Shown here one piece after another: positions 12,660 through 25,115 of a DNA stretch of 64,000 nucleotides. The position numbers and the translations under genes were made by a program. Origin of the DNA: Chondrilla cf. caribensis (lineage: Eukaryota > Porifera > Demospongiae > Chondrillida > Chondrillidae); the NCBI GenBank assembly GCA_964020155.1, contig OZ026562.1, forward strand, positions 2,954,501 through 3,018,500, written 5' to 3'. Each line of letters opens with the position of its first letter. The stretch's first letter is position 1. A model generated the notes under the pieces. It was not told where the DNA came from. It searched no databases and was given only the letters and a program-made list of their open reading frames with translations.

Positions 12660-15600
12660 TTATGTAGATTGTATTATCTTGACATTCAGTACCTGATCAA
12701 AGTAATTGTTTATACGACCACCATATATGCACTGGGACAGCAATGTGCACAGAGCATTCCATGGGATCTTCTCAGGTGGAACATTGGAACGGCCCTGCAT
12801 ACACAAGTAAGACAAAAACTTTGTGTGGCACCAAATTTTAAAATTCAATAATACTGCAAATTAGTACTTACGTATTTCTTCTTCAATGAAGACCTTACAG
12901 AAATAGTGTGCCTGACATAACATAACTGTGCTGCCATATACAACCAAGCATCAAGTGTGTCGCAAGACATCTTCAAGACGGATTCATTGAATGCATACTT
13001 CTGAGCCCATCCCAAAGGGACATAGTGCAATTGTTCTTGAATAATTGCACTATGTTCACACACATTCTTGCAATAATGACCTGTAATCCTACAATTACTC
13101 TCATTATTGGATGTAGTTTTGAATCACAAATCACATATTAGAACTGTACAGATGTGAAAAACACTTGGGACTCTAAACAAAAAGATGGACAGGTCGCTAA
13201 ATCACTTGTTAAACAATAATAATGAGAACTTGAAGTATTTTTTCAACAGATGTGAAATGCATATGAGAATATTGATACATTGATGCAGTGATGGGATATT
13301 TCCTCACCCTAGACATCCTGGATGTTGATACAGTACTGAACTTTCTCAACAAATTGGCTTTCACTCCAGGTGGAGGCTAGAAGGTCACAATACGTGAAAC
13401 TCACAACAGGTTTACAGGAACCTATTCAGATGTGTCATGAACGTACGTAAGCACATGTGATACATTTGACTATGGCAATATCAAAATCAATAGAAGTGAC
13501 ATACTCTGGTGTTGATGGGGAAGAAAAGTCTGAATGCTGCATGAGGTGTTATGGAGTGCAGTTGCTTTTCCATCTGCACAAGCCACTGAGGTGCCAGGTG
13601 TACATTCTTGCATGAGCATTACCCACCTGTGAGATGGAGTGTTACATACATTATGACCACATCACTTAATCTCTCAATTTGTAGATGAATGTGCATAAAT
13701 GTCACACATTATAGACATGACAGCAGCTTGTAGAAATAATACATTTGGTACAAATTATGTTTTACACAAATAGGATTGTGTTGACATTATAAATGAGGAA
13801 CATGGAAATTAGAGAATACATGTGACATTGTAAGTGTCTTCCATCAAATTCTACTTTGAAGTTTGTTTGATACTATGTTTACAAGAATCAATGGGGAAGT
13901 TTCATATACTCATCAGTACTGCAGACATGTCTGTTAATACTGGAAACTTAGAAAAAAACGAAACTAACTACTTATCTTTCAGGTGTGGTTTCATTCAGCC
14001 AATTTATGAAGTCCTAACAATAAGCAATATAGAAGTATGCATGTCATAATGAAATTGTACAACGAAAGTACTAGAATATTTTGTGACATTGTAGGCAGGT
14101 AAATCAAAGGGAAAAGGTGGTTTATAAAACCTCTACAGCACACTTGCAATTATTAAGTCATTAATGATGCATCACTCTCTCCATTAACTGATCAAGCCAT
14201 TTTTCTGTCACCAACGTACAACATCAGCAACAGCGAACAATGGAGCAATATAACAAAATTGCCATCATATGACACAAGCTAGTTATGTCCCTTCCACACA
14301 GGGTGTGCAGCTAATACAGTCACACTTTCAATTAATAACCGAGGGCGTCTGTGGAAGAGACATAACTAATACTTACATTCTACAATCACAAAGTGTACAC
14401 TAACTTGCTTTCCAGAAGCAAAGTCCTTCAGACCGGTAAAACTTCTAACACTCTCAGCAAGGTGGCACATTGAACCAACCTGTAAATACAGGAGAATGCA
14501 TATGTACAGTCAAAAAATGAGATATACATATGTAGTATATAGTGATACTGTTGTGTTAACAGTATGCACCATATTGGTACTTATAGCCTGCCTATGTGTG
14601 CTACAGCAGTAATAAAGTGATAATTGATTGCCAAAGATAATCAATAATCACTATTCTACAGTTGTACACCTATAAGTATGTAGCATACATACATGTAAGG
14701 CTATGTACGTATATAAATTTTGAGCAAAGATTAATGGAAACATGTAGCATTTACATCATGGGAACTGTGTTCAAATCATGGATGTGGGCACACTATACCC
14801 TCTATGCAACATGCTACATTAAACTTACTTGTTCTGAAGAAAGTTCAGGATAGTTTGTGCTGGTCACCTATTCTTAGTGCATCTTTCCTGCAAAGCAAAT
14901 ATTCAAGTTCTTCATTGTAGTCATGTTCTCTGTTTAATGTAAGAAACAAAATTAAGATGATATGTATGTACATCATAGTAACCAACATAACATGTCTGAA
15001 GATGGACAACACTACTTACAATCAGGCATAACCTACTCATACAGGACAGGGAGTCATATGTATCTACACACAAAGTACATGCATGACCTACTGTTTCAAT
15101 CCATACATGAAAGGTACTAAACAAAAATCAATTGCAAACCACTATTCCTACCATATCATAGACTGCATCCGAGATTCAACAGTATAGGTGTTAAAAATGC
15201 AAAACCAACATTAATTACTCAAATACAATTAGTTGGATACACACTGGTAAGATAACTACAGATTAAGGGAATATTGAAAAATATCTTTTCTAAACAAACA
15301 CTGAAGTGTGTGATAAGAAGTATACAGTACATAGATACGCACAACATACGTACTGTACATTCGTATCTATGCAGCTTAAATCAGAGCATTGGGAATCTTA
15401 ACAAACCAACTTTGTGTCAATCTTCAGGTGTATTCAACTTAGTAACAAAGCAAGGACAATGTGATCTTCATGCAGTATACCATGAGCAACTCTGTTGTAC
15501 ACAGTCTGTACCATGAGGGATACAACACACATACATCAGTAATAAGAACATGACCCCTGTAAAGTGCACGTGTACACACCCAAAACAGCTCCTTGGTTAT

Positions 15601-18600
15601 CGTCAGCAGGCACTTCTTGTGATCAACTATACCCTCAGTTAGGGGTTACCATTCAAAACATACAGAAACACATGTAGGACGAACTTTATGGAAAACTGAT
15701 ACAAAAAGTGCACTTGAGACAGTTCCTCAATTGTGAAGTAAATGGATGAACACGACGCTGCAAGTGGTACATATTTCTGAGACACTTGCTTGACCTCTGC
15801 CATTACAATCTCAGTTTCCTCCATAACACTTCTCCAGCTTCTTTCTTCAGATTCTCCAGTTAAATTATAATACTATTATGGGTATATACATATACACATA
15901 TACAATACTGTCGATGCAATCATTTTCATCTGTAAATAGTACATTTCACACATTAATTCACTAAAACTGACTTGCCATGCAGATATTACATGGGAGCCCA
16001 GATTCGGACAAGACCTTCAATAGACAGTGTTTCACAGGGCTTTACAGCTTATAGATCCCCTTGACCCAGTGGGTCAGTTCACATGGACTATACACATAAT
16101 GTGGTTGCATATTTTGAGTGAAGCATTCCTAAAAATATAAAAGAAATGTAATCCTGGCATGATCACTGTGATCTTCTCATTATGTCACTTGAAATTTACC
16201 TGTGACGTCAAATAGAAATCAACCATTGCTTCAGTAAGAGGGTTAGCGTACATTCTAAATGGAGGCAGCAGTCTCAACATGGCACAATTGAAGGTCCCAT
16301 AAATTTGCATCAGGGATTGATGACCAAGATAGTCCTCATACACAACTGGAACACGACGTAAAGAACTAAAGAAAGAGCAAAAAAGGAACTAAATTACGTG
16401 GTGTTGGTGTTAAGGAGAAATGTGCGTGATTATTTTGTCAAAGTCTTGTATGTACCTTTGAGACATACGTAGGCTTTTGGCCCGGGTTAGTGGGAGAATT
16501 ACAAGCACCAACAAACTGAACATGCTCCAATTTGATCAAGTGCAATCAGTAGTCCTGTAGAAACCACAATGCTCTACAATTTGCCTCATAAATGATATCA
16601 CTCTCTGGGTACCTATTTAATAAACATATGCAAAGAAAATTGGATATGTTTCTTCACGTAGGATGAAATTAAGGATGGCTTCTTACATACCATATTTATC
16701 CAAATTAGGCAGGTTAATTTCATCACAGAAAAATATAAACCATTTTCCAATTTGGATAGGTGCCATAACCATGCCATAGAGAGTTTCTAAACTCACAATT
16801 TCAGGCCAATAACCTATGAGAAATATTAATGTGAAAGGAATAAATGCATATACGTACATACATATGGGATATGATATTGTGTGCACCCTATATACACTAG
16901 GGAGCATACAAATTTCATAGTCTACTGGGCTTCTTGAAAGGTGGTACAACTTGATCTTATCCTATTATAATTGTAATTTGAGTGATTCAATTCAATAACT
17001 CAAGTTTATCATTACTGAATATACGTGTGGTCATATATAAGAGTCTGTCAGGTATTACAGACACATAACAGTGTATTGATGTTGCCACTCACTTGGATGC
17101 AATGCTGTGTGTAGTAGATAACAATAACATATTCTATTTACATACATGATGTGTATACTATAACACTATACAGTCAGACATCTTTACAGCAGTACTGTTT
17201 ACAAGGACAGTCTGTTTATAACAACATGACTTGTTGGCACAGATACATTCACATACAAAGTCACCGTATTGGCTGCAAAGCAATCTGGTTATATATAATG
17301 GCAAGGAAAGTGAAGAACCAAGGGTGATGTTGTAAAGAGGCTTAACTGTACAAGGAGCATAGGGTACCAAGAAATGAACACCTTTAACACTACTCACTTC
17401 AAAGTCAGCAAGCGTTCTCAGGGCAACGAGTAGAGTCATTATCTTTCCACTACCAGGCAGACTACAGAGAACCATTGGTTTGTGTTCAGCTAACCATGTA
17501 TTCAGCAAAGATTCATGGCAGTCTGTGTCTAGAGTGGGCACCACTATATCTGGGGATCCAACTATATGTGTTTCTACTACAATTATCAATACAGTAGATT
17601 GCCATGTTATCCATTCTCCCTGTATGTTAACCTGCAAGATGTTAGGTAGTGATAAGTTTACATAGTACCATTAAAAAGGCTGTTAAACATGCACTGCAAA
17701 ACAGCAATTAACAACAAACTTCATAATCAATGATTGCATAGTGGATGCTGATGAAAGAGAAATAGTGGTAACATTTCTTAGGACGTTTCCTAAGTCTTGT
17801 CTTGACTTTAGTTTGGTATATCCAGGAAAAGACCACAACAAACAGTAGGTGAGGCTGCAACTGGCATATTGATCTAGTTGATCAGGCTGTAACACAATGA
17901 AAATACACATGTAGATTAGCCATCAAAACAAGCATGGTGTGTACAAGTAGTTTACCTCCATTGGAAAGTCAGGATGGGTCTGATTGTAGCAAAAGACCTT
18001 TCCAATAGTCTGGTGGATCATTGAAAACAGTGCGTTGAGAACTCTCAGTTTGGTGAACTCCATGATGTGGTCCAGTCCTTTCCCATACTCAAGTGACTTC
18101 ATGACAAGGCCCCCGGAGCCAAAGTGAGAAGAAATGATATCGACAACATCCTTCTGCACCTAAACATCGTGAAGAGAACAAAGAATGTACAGTTACGCAA
18201 TGTGTATGCTGAAAGCACACAAGATATTGGAAAATACAGATACAATAAGCCACATGCGTACATGTACATTCATGATGTATTTTGCATAAATACCTACGTA
18301 TATTAGATAAATAAACGTATTCAATAACCTGCATCTCTGGTGAAAAACATCAGATTTCCCACGAAAGCGAGCCCCCTTCATCAATAGAAGTGTGCAGTTC
18401 AAAACATTCTCAAAAATCATCTCAGACGTGAGAACTTCTCCACTGAACCAAACCATTCCACACCTACTGACAGTAGCCAGGGTTGCATATTTCAACTTTT
18501 AATCTTCAAACATTATACAAACCTACAGGAGCAAAGGACAATTAACAATGAAGACAGTTATAATAACACAATGTCATATTATTCACATATAACATCAACA

Positions 18601-18780
18601 GGACCTACGTACATTTGGTGGCAGAAATAAGCACTCTCCATTTGGCAAAGTTACAAGTTTATTGTCATCCAAAACACTGTTGAGGTGTTGTACCCATTCT
18701 GGATCAACACCTCCATCAAAAATTATCCACTGCCTCTTGGGAATTTCTCCTCCAACATTATCAGTAATTCTACAAAAACA
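12660..18780 (-). pseudogene. DYNC1H1: Cytoplasmic dynein heavy chain 1 pseudogene, internally deleted
   Basis: Minus-strand exon-like blocks follow dynein order. 18610-18775 has AAA2 text ([19 protein letters not shown]); then come [26 protein letters not shown] and NQTHPDFPME; AAA3 is near 17.5 kb and [20 protein letters not shown] at 16.7 kb; [17 protein letters not shown] is at 16.3 kb. SSIYFTIEELSQVHFLYQFS at 15.7 kb, [19 protein letters not shown] at 13.6 kb and [17 protein letters not shown] at 12.9 kb are AAA6/C-terminal text. Lesions are clear: stop codons at 18499-18501, 16536-16538, 15639-15641, 13401-13403 and 13377-13379, frameshifts near 16050, 15815 and 13611. The AAA3 Walker A reads LPGSGKI instead of ending in T. 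AAA4, the stalk and AAA5 are absent between about 15.99 and 15.87 kb. Intron-like gaps with splice sites remain, so this is a decayed genomic copy and not a retrocopy. Confidence 0.9.
14584..14655. repeat. Hairpin repeat family, copy 1
   Basis: Begins with GCCTGCCTATGTGTGCTACAG and AGTAATAAAGTGATAATTGA, followed by a short inverted return. The same words occur at 20915-21009 and 58608-58711, where a fuller palindrome is seen. Confidence 0.5.
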
Positions 18781-19871
18781 TATGACAACGACATAATGAA
18801 TGGTATTGTTACCTTAAACATATCGATATACATACATAACATACCACTTGTGCACACCCAATGAACAACAGAAGGTCAAATTTTCACAAAATCCAATACA
18901 ATTCATAATAATTCTACCCCCCCACCAATATGTGTACTACGTTGATTTCCACCCATACATTTTGCTTCCATTAAGTCTGCAAAATGTTTACCAAAGTACA
19001 TGTACACATGGGTAACATATATACAAACATCTGTCCATGCAACAATTTGCATGTGAACTCAATTCATGAATTGGGTTATTTTAAGTTTATGAGCAAGATC
19101 CTAGAACAACAGATCAGAGCCATTTTCAGGAAACCAAACATATTATATGTACACAATACATAGAAGCATAAAAGCTCACAAACCTCCTGTACATGAATGC
19201 AGTCCAGCTTAATATTGTGTGCGAACGTGCGTGCGTGCATGCGTGTGTGTGTGTGTGTGTGTGTACCACATTATGTTTCCATTGCAAAGCAAACTGTGCT
19301 AAAGAATACCTAACATACTTAGAGCGAACTTGGAATGCATATGGAGATAGGTCTATATACAGTAAAATCACATTAATGTATACGTATGTATTTGAACGAA
19401 TTACGAGCACACATCAGGCATTCTCTGCATGGGATTATCTTCGATGGAACTTCGGGCTAACTTTGGTTGGTTGTATGTAGAATACTCAGTCTTCCTGCTT
19501 GAACAAAATTTGAATGACAGGGAATAAAATCACTTCAGAACCATAGCAATGCGAAACCTCGGGCTAACTTCGAACGACTTGAACTTTGCAGGTCAAGAAA
19601 ACTAACTTTGAACACACTTCTTAATTCTTGCCAAATTCGAATATACTTCGGCCGAACTTCGGGCTAACATCGAATGACTTGAACTTTACAGGTCAAGAAG
19701 CGAACTTTGCTAAGGAACATGCATACACATTCTAGACGGTTTATGATGCTATCAGTCCTTATAGCTAACACTAGTGACTGCATAGTGATCAGCTAAAATC
19801 TACTACAACTGCAACAAATTGTTGTGACAATTTTAACACAAAACCTAAACAAGTTGTCCCCTTGACTGCTT
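18781..19871. other. Gene-poor stretch with a repeated block
   Basis: No upstream dynein exons (AAA1, linker or tail) are recognisable here, so the pseudogene starts abruptly at AAA2. A short (TG)n tract lies at about 19240-19264. From about 19440 to 19730 a diverged direct repeat occurs, described separately. Confidence 0.45.
19440..19730. repeat. Diverged tandem repeat with CGGGCTAACTTCGAA words
   Basis: The block ACTTCGGGCTAAC...GAATGACTTGAACTTTACAGGTCAAGAA-like sequence appears twice, at about 19558-19600 and 19654-19700, roughly 97 bp apart. A partial copy is at about 19448-19465. Local GC and CpG are higher than the flanks. Confidence 0.5.
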
Positions 19872-19970
19872 ATGAACCTCATGTTTGGAATTGAAAAGGC
19901 TCACCTGATTTTAGATGAGATGATAATGGATGGACAAATAGCAGAGACAAATCGAAGCCGTATGAGTGTC
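19872..19970 (+). pseudogene. AP4S1: Orphan last-exon fragment of AP-4 complex subunit sigma
   Basis: The frame reads LMFGIEKAHLILDEMIMDG and QIAETNRSRM, matching the C-terminal exon of sigma adaptins; the ETNR motif and HxILDEM resemble AP4S1 more than AP1S or AP2S. AP-4 sigma is a small subunit of a trans-Golgi adaptor coat. None of the earlier exons is seen on the plus strand, and there is no clear acceptor site before the matching part. It lies tail-to-tail with the kelch gene. I read it as a stranded gene fragment. Confidence 0.55.
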
Positions 19971-19976
19971 TGTTTG

Positions 19977-22900
19977 TCAAAATTGTTGCAAAGCGAACTG
20001 GTTTACTTCAGTCAGGACATCACTTTTGGATTTATACTCTGCTACAACCTGCTGGTAAACATGAGGCAGGTGTTCCAATTTCCTCTCCATCAGATTCCAA
20101 TTGTTTGCAATGTAACAGAGAATGATATGACTGAGGTTAGATACACCTACAAAATTAACAACAAAAAAGTAAAAGTGATTTTCATGAACATCATGTTTAC
20201 ACAGTGTTAAACTGGTTTCCCCTTTAGTGATTTGAAAAAAATATTATATCCCTCCTACGTAATGGGAACCATACATTTGGTCCTGGTTTTGTGTAGAGTA
20301 AAGGTAGATGAATTTTATGAAAGCCAATATTGTACTACAAGTACATACTGCCACAGTATAGTGCACAAGAGGTACATCATGCAATAAAAAGTGATATAAG
20401 TGGCTTAAATCCTCGCATCACAACAATCATTGTCTCTTCTAGCTTACTAAACAGTGTACGTAATAGATAATCTTCAATGTGTGCGTCACAGTGTGTGTGC
20501 TTATACGGTATCTACTTATATCCTGGTGCATGAGTGATTGATGGGTGGATCAAGAGAAATGTATGCTGATATATGTAATACACCACACGTTCTATGTTAC
20601 TGCTGCAGCAGGCCTAGGCAGGATATACATACATAGCTATAATTGTACACATAAAGAGAAAGGAATACTCACCAAACTTCGATACATACAAATGCGATAG
20701 AGTGCCATATCCCTGTATGTCTCGAAACAGATTGTACTTGGTACCTCCAAAGATGAATACCTGGGTACCATCTCTACTGTACAAGGCAGTGGATGTGTGC
20801 CATACTCTTGGCCCAGTTGGACTGTTAACCATCTGTATAAGTCATATGCATACAGTATAGCACTTGCTCATAAATGTATATAAGTACACTTGTGTAATAT
20901 ACTGTAAGTTATATTTGTAGCCTGTCTAGGTGTGTTATAACAGTGATGAAGTGATATTGACGAAAGGTAAAGCAATGCATTCCATTATTGTACATTCGAC
21001 AGGCTACAACTATTATGTAGCATGTACGAATAAAACTGTATAAATTCTCATGCACTGACAGCTTAATTGAAACAATTAACAAGTATGCTCATCACACGTG
21101 AACACACATTTCCTTTCAATCCTCCTGTGATATAACATGCCAAATATATTACGGTAAAGTACATCCATACTATAGATGTATGATTAGAAAGAGTCTTCTG
21201 ACAAAAGATTGTTTTCTTCAAAATTCTGATTATTTCCAAAAGATAAACATTGCAGCAGGAAATGCCACCTGTCAAGAGTGACTACTTCATATTAAATTTA
21301 CTTTCTCAGTCAGGGTAAGTTATAGTGGTACCATATACATATTAAAAGTATGGTAAATTCTCACTGACAAGGTTGATAGACATAATTCAGAAGTGTAACA
21401 TGTTCACCTTATGGAGGCTGTTTACATCAAGTGGACTTGTACTCACATTGTAGATGTTAGTACAATGCCTCTTTATAATTAGAAACACACTACATATACT
21501 CATACAAAGCTTGGCATGTGGGTATAAAGTATGTTTGCAACAAGGTCAAACCTTTTCCCACTTCATTGTATCAACATTCAATATCCATGCATCATTGATT
21601 GGTTCAGTCTCCCTGTCCATTCCCCAAAAAACAAGAAGCTTTGGCTCCTGAAGACTCCATATATTGTCTGGGTCATGCAGTGATACAGCGGTATGGAATG
21701 ACCTGGGAATAGGCCACAGTTCATCAGCAACTGAAGGCAATACAGGTCCTCTCCAGACCTGAAATGACAGAGAAATGAGGAATAGCAAAAGGAAAGATTA
21801 TTTAAGGTGTCAAGTCTACTTATTCATACCAGGTATTTCATATCCAATATATAAATATCGTTAACACGTTGAATTCTTTGTCTTCCTCCAAACAGTACAA
21901 CACAAGAGGTATCCATTTTGGTGAAAGAGAATGCAGCACACGGAGGCGGCCTGTAACCTGAAGTTGCAACAGGCACCCATTGTGCTGTGAGTAGATAAGA
22001 ACAAAACACACTGTGTGAGGTTTTCACATAGTATAAAGTTGGACAAGAGATTGATGCAAAGCTAGTATGGCATTGAATGAGTCATAATCAACTTCTCTTA
22101 TGAAAGAGTCATTCTAATATATTATATTGGAGTTTTATTATTATTATTTTCAGAAATGAAACCTAAATACAGCAATGAAAATACCCTAAGGCACATCAAT
22201 ACATGTGGATTGATCACTACAAATAAAGAATCATTCCACCATTCCTCACAAGTTAATAAGGCAACACAGGGTGAATTGAAATATGCAGTGGGATACAGTA
22301 GGTGCCTTTGAAAGAGTACATTTGAATGGGTATCTTCTGACACAGCTGGTGTCAAGTGGAGTGTCTATGACTTTAAATCAGCTACATACGCATGAAAATA
22401 ATACCTACAATAACACCAACTAAAAGATCAGTGCCAAGAGAATACTTGATGTGATGAATTCTAAACAATTCCACTTTATCTTGTGATAAATGTGAATCCA
22501 TTGATACATTGCACTATATTACACAATATCATACATATATTAACTAGACATGCTTATGATTGTTGATGTCCAAGGCATGGAACTCATTTGTCCACCCTAG
22601 ACCTGAGAATCTATCATCCTCCAGACAGAAAGAGGAGTGCGGAACATCTGCCTCGCACTTCTGTGGCATACCATATCCTCCAAACAGGTATAACTTGTTC
22701 TCGTATATAATGCAGCCATGCTTGTCTTTTTGCATAGGGTGAGAATTAGAATCTTGAGTTTGTACTACATCCAAACGGTGGTTCACTAGATCAATCTTAC
22801 TGAGTGCATTAGAGCGTCCCGATACAGAATAGGAGGCAGTGCCACAGAATCCCCCATAAACGAAGACACATTCATTCACAACGCAACCTTGAATTCCTGC

Positions 22901-23139
22901 CCATTCCTCTGGTAAGTGGTCCCCTTCAAGAGCAATCTTCGTCCAGCCCCACTTCAAGTCGAAACATTCCAGTAATGACCAGAATGGAGAACCTCCTAGA
23001 AGATAGAATCGGTTATCGTGAATGAAACTGAATGATCCATAACGTGGATTGGTGCTTTCTAAGGAAAACACGGGTGTTTTTCCCTGAGAAGTTGCGTCCA
23101 ATTCAGTAAGCAATTAATTCTACCAATGCCGGAGGCCAT
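19977..23139 (-). CDS. KLHDC2: Kelch-repeat protein, KLHDC1/KLHDC2-like
   Basis: KLHDC2 is a kelch-propeller substrate receptor of a CUL2 ubiquitin ligase that reads C-terminal degrons. The start is an ATG at 23139, with a 16-nt first exon (23124-23139) and an intron of about 65 bp joining in frame to exon 2 (about 22550-23058), giving MASGIESTNPRYGSFSF. Further exons are 21830-21984, 21552-21758, 20673-20832 and a C-terminal exon about 19977-20121. Kelch blades are visible: FYLLGG, VFVYGGF, KDKHGCIIYENKLYLFGGYG, CVVLFGGR...VNDIYILD, RSFHTAVSL...NDAWILNVD and RVWHTSTALY...VFIFGG. The end (CYIANNWNLMERKLEHLP) resembles the KLHDC2 tail. The exon 2 donor and last intron phase are unresolved, so a further small exon may exist. 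KLHDC1 versus KLHDC2 cannot be settled by eye. Confidence 0.8.
20915..21009. repeat. Hairpin repeat family, copy 2
   Basis: Starts TTGTAGCCTGTCTAGGTGTG and ends with CGACAGGCTACAA, so the outer arms are inverted. The interior (CAGTGATGAAGTGATATTGA) is a diverged form of the other copies. It lies in a kelch-gene intron or spacer. Confidence 0.5.
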
Positions 23140-23420
23140 TTTACGCATACACTACACTTGCATCATGAAGCATAAGTGAGGTTTACGTAATCACCAGCTA
23201 ACCTGACATGACGCTGTACAAACTTGGGCTCAATTATTGACCAGGAAAAATAAAAGAATACTAAATCTGTTCAGATAAAAAAAGATACGTAATAAATATT
23301 CAGTAAAGGGGCGTATCTGCTTCGGCGGAAGCAAGTGCAACTGAATCTATTGTAAATGTAAACTTTGATATAAGTATGTATGACCGTTTAATGAGGCTGT
23401 AGTCATCTGCATGATAGAGA

Positions 23421-25115
23421 TCAAGAAGACTGCAATAAAAATGATAGATTTGGACTAGTATTCCACTGCCTTCCAGTTTCATCAACTAAGGTAACCAAGA
23501 GGGATCCATTAGTTTCCGTTGAACTAATGGCTAGTGAAAAACATGCTTTGAAGTAGTCACCATTAAGTTTTACACCTTTGGATGTTGAAATCTGCATTTA
23601 AAACATAATATATGAAATAATATTAACTATAATAATTACCATTGAGCATCAAGAGTGACTTACAAACCTTTGCAGATGTAGAAGATGTCAGGATCACATT
23701 AATTATTGCTTGGGATGGTACTCTGTAACAAGCTGCCAATAATTGAGAGCATTATTGAAGTTCAAAGCACACATGCACTTAAATAATAGCATATCCTAAA
23801 TGTAAGCACAATACTCAGTTTGGAATATAATTTAATCACTATATAGTTGGTACACTTAACTGACATAAAGGTGTAAGTAGATGTTGTGTTTACTAATAAT
23901 ACAGTCCAACTTGCTTAGTAAGTACCTTGAAGGGCACACAAAACTTGTACTTCTTATCAGAGGTACTTACTATCAGTACTGGTTGACATAGTGTACCTGA
24001 GCTAGGGACTGAGTGAAGCGTACTCACTAACCAGGAGTATGTACTAACCCAGGTACTTACTAAGCAAGTTGCACTGTAGTACAGTATGTAACACCATACA
24101 GTACTTAGTCAAGGTGAGTGTTGGAAACAACAGGCCAATGGAAACTAGAAGCACAAAGGATTGATTCGCACCTATTCACTATTGTACACATGTTGCATGA
24201 AGGTGTTAAATGTTTTAGGTCAATAATAATTTAGGAGTGATAACGTTAAAACTACCGTTCAGTTAAAATTTACTTTGGATACTACAGAACAAATTCATGA
24301 CGGCTATTAACTTGAATCTGCTAAGGGCTAACACGTACATCTGATTGGTGGGAAATGCTATTCCCAGTAGACTATCCCAATCTTTACTCATCTTATGGCA
24401 CATATTAGTGGGCAGTCTAGCAGCCCATACCATAAACACCAATACTATACTCCTCGAGAAAACTACATAATATGCGTATGTATGATAATAGTAGTGGGTC
24501 ATACCATTCGAAATGATGATAATGATAATAGCAGTGTTTTCCCCAGAAAAAAATAAAGAGGGGGGAGGGGTCACTATGAATGTTTTGATGTATAATTATT
24601 AATATTGCTTTAACGCTTAACACAATAATATTATAAATCTTCATTCTAACAAAACATTGTTGTCACAGAACAGAGAAAAAAGGCGGGGGGGGAGCGCCCT
24701 GGTACCCCCCTTTGGGGAAAACTCTGATAATAGTAGTGGGACATACCATTCGTTTGACTCACAATCCCCTCCACTGTTAAAGAAAATGGTCTTTCTGTGG
24801 GTACCGAAACACATTCCTGCTCTGACAATACTGGCACCGTAATCAACTGCAAAGTATGACATCATGTAATGCCAGATACTGTCAATCCACCACTCAAACT
24901 CACCTGTACGTGTGTTCTTTGTTTGGATCCGAATATCATCGCAGGAAATTTCAAAGGATATTCAAGAAGGCCACTCAGACAAGATGCAAGCAAAGCAACT
25001 GGCTACAGATTACCAAAGCAAGGTATAAACCAGAAATGTGATTTTGGGCATCAAATCATTACTGCATATAACATTGACGTACTTCCTTCAATTTGTCTTG
25101 GAGTTTAGCAATATC
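23421..25115 (-). CDS. INTS7: Integrator complex subunit 7, 3' portion only
   Basis: INTS7 belongs to the nuclear Integrator complex that processes snRNA 3' ends and attenuates transcription. Five in-phase exons are clear: 25083-25115, 24904-25002, 24747-24846, 23668-23720 and 23421-23591. They encode DIAKLQDKLKE, PVALLASCLSGLLEYPLKFP, SVPTERPFSLTVEGIVSQTN, PSQAIINVILTSSTSAK, and a last exon with LNGDYFKACFSLAIS, VTLVDETGRQW and a TGA stop. This order matches the C-terminal 150 or so residues of the roughly 960-residue protein. No convincing exons for the remaining 800 residues appear before the plus-strand NACHT gene starts at 26371. It may be a truncated pseudogene, a gene with exons beyond a large nested gene, or an assembly junction. 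The visible exons carry no stops. Confidence 0.75.
23902..24076. mobile_element. 175-bp MITE with TA target duplication
   Basis: Terminal inverted repeats of about 26 bp (starting CAGTCCAACTTGCTTAGTAA and ending with its complement, one mismatch) flank a non-coding centre. TA lies immediately outside both ends (23900-23901 and 24077-24078), the hallmark of Tc1/mariner/pogo insertion. It sits in an INTS7 intron. Confidence 0.8.

Noticed and set aside
23300..23485. Frame LLDLYHADDYSLIKRSYILI downstream of the INTS7 last exon
   Set aside because: The preceding exon reads through to a TGA at 23421 with text matching the INTS7 end, so no further exon is needed.
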